The translations under genes and the position numbers were made by a program. Shown piece by piece: positions 32,442-35,677 of a stretch of 35,677 nt of DNA; position 1 is the first letter of the stretch; each line of letters starts with the position of its first letter. This DNA is from CAZRQL01 sp964602415 (GTDB lineage Bacteria; Bacteroidota; Bacteroidia; Cytophagales; Flammeovirgaceae). The notes below the pieces were generated by a model that did no database searches, was not told the origin of the DNA, and saw nothing but the letters and a program-made list of their open reading frames with translations. Where the stretch lies: NCBI GenBank assembly GCA_964602415.1, contig CAZRQL010000031.1, forward strand, positions 1 through 35,677, read 5' to 3'.

Positions 32442-34049
32442 ATGATAAGACCTTTTTTTTTATTCGTTATTGTCGCACTGATGGCCTGCGCCGGAAAGCA
32501 ACAAGTTGATTTGATTGTCCACAACGCCGTCATTTACACCTCAGCGGATACCTTGCAGACTCGGCAAGCCATGGCTATCGACAAGGGCAAAATTGTGGCA
32601 GTTGGCATGGAGCAAGAAATTGTGGGCGGTTTTGATGCCGCACAAATGGTAAATGCCGAGCAAAAAGCCATAACAGCAGGGCTTTTTGATGCCCATTGTC
32701 ATTTTTATGGGCAAGCGATTTTTTCGCTCAGAGCCGAACTGACGGGGATTGACTCTTGGGAGAAAACCGTGCAAAAAATGGTCGAGTTTGGCAGCCAAGG
32801 CTGGCTCAGAGGGCGCGGCTGGGACCAAAACCTGTGGACTCCCGCCGAATTTCCTGACAACACTCTGCTGGACAAGGCTTTCCCTGACAGGCCTGTTTTG
32901 CTCACCCGGGTGGATGGACACGCCGCCATTGCCAACTCCTACGCCCTGCAACTCGCCGGAATCACCGCCCAAACACAGGTAGAAGGCGGAAAAATTTTCC
33001 TCAAAGCCGGCAAGCCAACAGGGTTGCTCATAGACAACGCCGTGGATTTAGTAGAGAAAATCATTCCACCCCCTTCCAAACAGCAGCTCATAGAAGCCCT
33101 GTTGCGCACAGAGCAACAATGCTTTGCTTTGGGTTTGACCTCGCTGCAAGACATGGGACTTGATAGGGCTACGTTGGAGTTATTGGACAGTTTGTACCTT
33201 GCCAATACTTTGAAAATCCGATTGACCGCTTATGCCACTCCTGCCGACAGGCATTGGCTTTTTGCAAAAGGAAAAATAGAGCGCGACAATTTCAGGGTGA
33301 TTGGCTTTAAGGTGTACGCCGATGGGGCTTTGGGTTCGCGCGGGGCTTGCTTGCTCGAACCTTACGCAGACGACCCCACCAACCGAGGCTTGATGCTCAC
33401 CTCAAAAGATTCTATGCGGGTTTGGTTTGAAGAGATGCACCAAAATGGCTTTCAGGTAGCCACCCACTGCATAGGGGACAGCGCGGTGAGGGTTGTGTTG
33501 GGACTTTATGAGGAAATTTTGCCCTCTCAGGCGCGCTGGAGGATTGAACATGCCCAAGTGGTCAGCGATGCCGATTTGGACAAATTCGGTCTTTTGGGTA
33601 TTATTGCTTCTGTGCAGCCCTTGCATGCTACTTCGGACGTGGGCTGGGCAGGCGACCGCTTGGGCGATAGGCTTCCCACCGCTTACCGCTACGGCGAACT
33701 GCTTGCCGCTGCGGGGGTGTTGCCTTTGGGCAGTGATTTTCCGGTTGAGCCTATCAACCCTATGCTGGGCTTTTATGCCGCTGTAAGCCGGCAGTCGGCG
33801 CAGGGTGAGCCTGCACAAGGATTTTTGCCCCATAACGCCCTTAGCCGCCATCAAACTTTGCTGGGCATGACACAATGGGCTGCTTTTGCGGCGCACCAAG
33901 AAAAAACACTTGGTACACTGGAAAAAGGCAAACCGGCAGATTTTGTGATTTGGGAACGGGACATGATGAAAATACCGATACCTGAAATAAGAACCGCAAC
34001 GGTTTGGGCTACTTTTTTGGCGGGACAGAAAGTTTTTTCAAAAAATTAG
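32442..34049 (+). CDS. Lipoprotein amidohydrolase (YtcJ-like)
   Basis: This 535-aa metal-dependent hydrolase of the amidohydrolase superfamily, YtcJ/amidohydrolase_3 type, starts at ATG 32442 with a signal peptide ending ALMAC, a probable lipoprotein Cys at residue 16. Metal ligands seen are HCH in FDAHCHFYG, HC in VATHCIGD, H in WRIEHAQV, and the catalytic Asp in GSDFPVEPIN; the carboxylysine-position strand is GFKVYADGALGSRGA. N- and C-terminal beta strands (VHNAVIYT; ADFVIWERD) complete the composite domain. Known relatives hydrolyse N-formyl or N-acyl compounds; the substrate is not predicted here. An upstream TTG at 32424 is a less likely start. It follows purH by 14 bases and is probably co-transcribed. 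Confidence 0.9.
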   Translation: MIRPFFLFVIVALMACAGKQQVDLIVHNAVIYTSADTLQTRQAMAIDKGKIVAVGMEQEIVGGFDAAQMVNAEQKAITAGLFDAHCHFYGQAIFSLRAELTGIDSWEKTVQKMVEFGSQGWLRGRGWDQNLWTPAEFPDNTLLDKAFPDRPVLLTRVDGHAAIANSYALQLAGITAQTQVEGGKIFLKAGKPTGLLIDNAVDLVEKIIPPPSKQQLIEALLRTEQQCFALGLTSLQDMGLDRATLELLDSLYLANTLKIRLTAYATPADRHWLFAKGKIERDNFRVIGFKVYADGALGSRGACLLEPYADDPTNRGLMLTSKDSMRVWFEEMHQNGFQVATHCIGDSAVRVVLGLYEEILPSQARWRIEHAQVVSDADLDKFGLLGIIASVQPLHATSDVGWAGDRLGDRLPTAYRYGELLAAAGVLPLGSDFPVEPINPMLGFYAAVSRQSAQGEPAQGFLPHNALSRHQTLLGMTQWAAFAAHQEKTLGTLEKGKPADFVIWERDMMKIPIPEIRTATVWATFLAGQKVFSKN

Positions 34050-34091
34050 CACATACAGGGTAAGTTTCCAATTCACTTGCAGAAAAACATA

Positions 34092-34122
34092 TTTGCCAAA
34101 ACAAAACTAAGCCTTATCTTTG
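34092..34122 (+). promoter_or_regulatory. Bacteroidota promoter of sucC
   Basis: TTTG at 34092-34095 and TATCTTTG at 34115-34122 are separated by 19 bases, matching the -33/-7 consensus. The box ends 21 bases before the sucC ATG, and the upstream gene ends 42 bases before the -33 element, so sucC has its own promoter. Confidence 0.7.
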
Positions 34123-34143
34123 GGCAAAACGAATATTACTCGT

Positions 34144-35334
34144 ATGAACATCCATGAATACCAAGGCAAAGACATACTCAAAAAGTATGGTGTAGCCATT
34201 CAGGAAGGCATTGTCGCTTCTACTCCCGAAGAAGCCGTTGAAGCCGCAAAAGCCCTCAACCAACAGACCGGCACTACATGGTGGGTCGTCAAAGCCCAAG
34301 TCCATGCCGGGGGGCGAGGAAAAGCCGGCGGCATCAAATTGGCCAAATCGCTCGATGAGGTCAGCGAAAAATCCGCCCAAATCATCGGCATGACCATCCG
34401 CAACAACCAAACAGGAGAAGCCGGCAAACCCGTGCACCAAGTGTTGATTTGCCAAGATGTGTATTATCCGGGTGCCAATCCTACCAAAGAATTTTACCTA
34501 TCGGTGCTCTTGGACAGGGCGACCAGCCGCAATATGATAGTCTATTCTCCCGAAGGAGGAATGGACATAGAAGAAGTGGCAGAAAAACACCCCGAAAAAA
34601 TCTTTCGCGAGCACATAGACCCAAGGGTAGGTCTGCAACCCTTCCAAGCCCGCCGCATAGCCTTCAACTTTGGTTTGAGCGGCGAGGCATTCAAAAACAT
34701 GGTCAAGTTCGTTACGGCCCTTTACACCGCTTACGAAGGAATTGATGCTTCTCTTTTTGAAATCAACCCCTTGCTCAAAACCTCCGACGACAAAATCATC
34801 GCCGTGGATGCCAAAGTAAACCTCGACGACAACGCGCTGTACCGCCAAAAAGCCTTGGCCGAATTGCGGGACAAAACCCAAGAAGACCCCATGGATGTCG
34901 AAGCCTCAGAAAGCGGCCTTAACTACGTCAAACTCGATGGCAACGTGGGCTGCATGGTCAACGGTGCGGGCTTGGCCATGGCTACCATGGACATGATCAA
35001 ACTTTCGGGCGGAGAGCCTGCCAACTTCCTTGACGTGGGCGGCGGTGCCAATGCCCAAACCGTAGAAGCTGGCTTTAGGCTCATCCTCAAAGACCCCAGT
35101 GTTAAGGCCATATTGGTCAATGTGTTTGGGGGAATCGTGCGCTGCGACAGGGTAGCCAACGGAATCGTGCAAGCCTACCAAAATATCGGAGACATCAATG
35201 TGCCCATCATAGTGAGGCTACAAGGAACCAACGCCGAAGAAGCCGCCAAAATCATTGATGAGTCCGGCCTCAAAGTAACTTCTGCCATCCGCTTGACAGA
35301 AGCCGCCGAAAAAGTCAAAGCCGCATTGGCTTAA
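34144..35334 (+). CDS. sucC: Succinate-CoA ligase (ADP/GDP-forming) subunit beta
   Basis: This 396-aa protein is the beta subunit of succinyl-CoA synthetase, which interconverts succinyl-CoA and succinate with nucleotide formation in the TCA cycle. It has the ATP-grasp fold: N-terminal MNIHEYQGKDILKKYGV, KAQVHAGGRGKAGGIK (nucleotide-binding, near residue 50), EINPL near residue 210, and the C-terminal ligase domain with VNGAGLAMATMDMIKLSGGEPANFLDVGGGA and NVFGGIVRCD. The length is normal. The start ATG 34144 fits the conserved MNIHEYQ, and a strong promoter precedes it. sucD does not follow within the window; a terminator comes 29 bases after the stop, so the subunit genes are unlinked. Confidence 0.97.
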   Translation: MNIHEYQGKDILKKYGVAIQEGIVASTPEEAVEAAKALNQQTGTTWWVVKAQVHAGGRGKAGGIKLAKSLDEVSEKSAQIIGMTIRNNQTGEAGKPVHQVLICQDVYYPGANPTKEFYLSVLLDRATSRNMIVYSPEGGMDIEEVAEKHPEKIFREHIDPRVGLQPFQARRIAFNFGLSGEAFKNMVKFVTALYTAYEGIDASLFEINPLLKTSDDKIIAVDAKVNLDDNALYRQKALAELRDKTQEDPMDVEASESGLNYVKLDGNVGCMVNGAGLAMATMDMIKLSGGEPANFLDVGGGANAQTVEAGFRLILKDPSVKAILVNVFGGIVRCDRVANGIVQAYQNIGDINVPIIVRLQGTNAEEAAKIIDESGLKVTSAIRLTEAAEKVKAALA

Positions 35335-35363
35335 AATACCACGCCAACTACTATCTTATCAAT

Positions 35364-35393
35364 AGCCACAGGTTCAAACCCGTGGCTTTTTTT
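35364..35393 (+). terminator. Rho-independent terminator after sucC
   Basis: A 9-bp stem with one mismatch (AGCCACAGG at 35364-35372; CCCGTGGCT at 35379-35387) has a 6-base loop and is followed by a run of T (35387-35393). It is 29 bases after the sucC stop. Confidence 0.85.
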
Positions 35394-35400
35394 ATTAACC

Positions 35401-35573
35401 CGGATTACGAAATAGAAAATTTCTATTCCTTTGAGTACATACGCCCCATGCCGCAGGCATCACATGCTTGTAGCCTACGGATACGTTGATGGGATTCGAC
35501 ACTGCTGGGGTCTCACGCATCTGTAATGCCATCCCTACGGAATCAATATGCCCCCATAGGGATAGCTTATTCT
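35401..35573 (+). repeat. Intergenic repeat, copy 2 (about 173 bp)
   Basis: Starting with CGGATTA right after the sucC terminator, this segment shares with 28213-28369 (minus strand) an AATAGAAA block, the core TTGTAGC-TAC-GATACGTTGATGGG (35468-35493) and the end GATAGC-ATTCT. The rest is diverged with small gaps. No ORF is encoded. From here to the window end (35574-35677) I see nothing else except AT-rich DNA. Confidence 0.6.
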
Positions 35574-35677
35574 CAACAAAAAACTGTAAAAACGGTTTCT
35601 CCCTATCGCTTGATATGGGCTGATCAAAGGCTTTGCAGTTGTTAATAATTCTTATCTTAATACTTAATACAGAACTT

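Noticed and set aside
32541..32972. Long open frame antisense to the amidohydrolase gene
   Set aside because: The sense strand encodes clear metal-ligand motifs, and the antisense product shows no family features.

Overview
This window comes from a member of the Bacteroidota, probably a Cytophagales-like lineage, though the order cannot be fixed from this sequence alone. Three things point to the phylum. Two secreted proteins end in type IX secretion (Por/T9SS type A) sorting domains. Several genes are preceded by the Bacteroidota -7 element TAnnTTTG. The gene families themselves (GxxExxY protein, YqfO-type NIF3, Cys-type CcmE, Kelch/He_PIG surface proteins) are typical of the phylum. No rRNA, tRNA, CRISPR array or complete insertion sequence was seen.

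Layout. The first 3.5 kb is AT-rich and partly decayed: a frameshifted lipoprotein gene with a strong terminator, a 686-aa secreted protein with a C-terminal thioredoxin fold, and a broken lipoprotein-like pseudogene. From 3.5 to 11 kb lie chromosomal genes: a glycosyltransferase and NIF3 pair, a T9SS-exported esterase, a GxxExxY gene, flavodoxin, a lipid kinase and lepA. From 11.1 to 18.1 kb is one giant gene of 2317 codons. It encodes five six-bladed Kelch propellers, each closed by an Ig-like (He_PIG) domain, and tadA overlaps its stop codon by four bases. Next come efp, a secreted WD40 protein, and a periplasmic protein gene that overlaps the WD40 gene head to head at the start codons. A five-gene leftward cluster follows (ccmE, a LolD-type ATPase gene, an unknown gene, a short-chain dehydrogenase gene, holB). 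A secreted protein of eleven Ig-like repeats occupies 25.0-28.2 kb. The last part holds a broken DUF1801 gene, a YciI-like lipoprotein gene, an aminopeptidase gene, an acyltransferase gene, purH, an amidohydrolase lipoprotein gene and sucC.

How the genes work together. Most housekeeping genes are unrelated neighbours: translation (lepA, efp, tadA), replication (holB), purine synthesis (purH), TCA cycle (sucC), envelope lipid and lipoprotein handling (acyltransferase, lipid kinase, LolD). The window is unusual for its extracellular repeat proteins and for its dense gene packing, with ATGA overlaps, convergent stop-codon overlap and a divergent start overlap. The strongest new observations are: (1) the periodic architecture of the giant Kelch protein, with a Cys pair spaced 74 residues apart in three units and a discoidin-like domain inserted into the first Ig domain; (2) the divergent overlap of two signal-peptide coding sequences; (3) a diverged intergenic repeat present twice in opposite orientations; (4) a nested inverted-repeat segment upstream of flavodoxin; and (5) homopolymer-associated frameshifts. 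I did not find a clear defence system or a complete undescribed multi-gene system.
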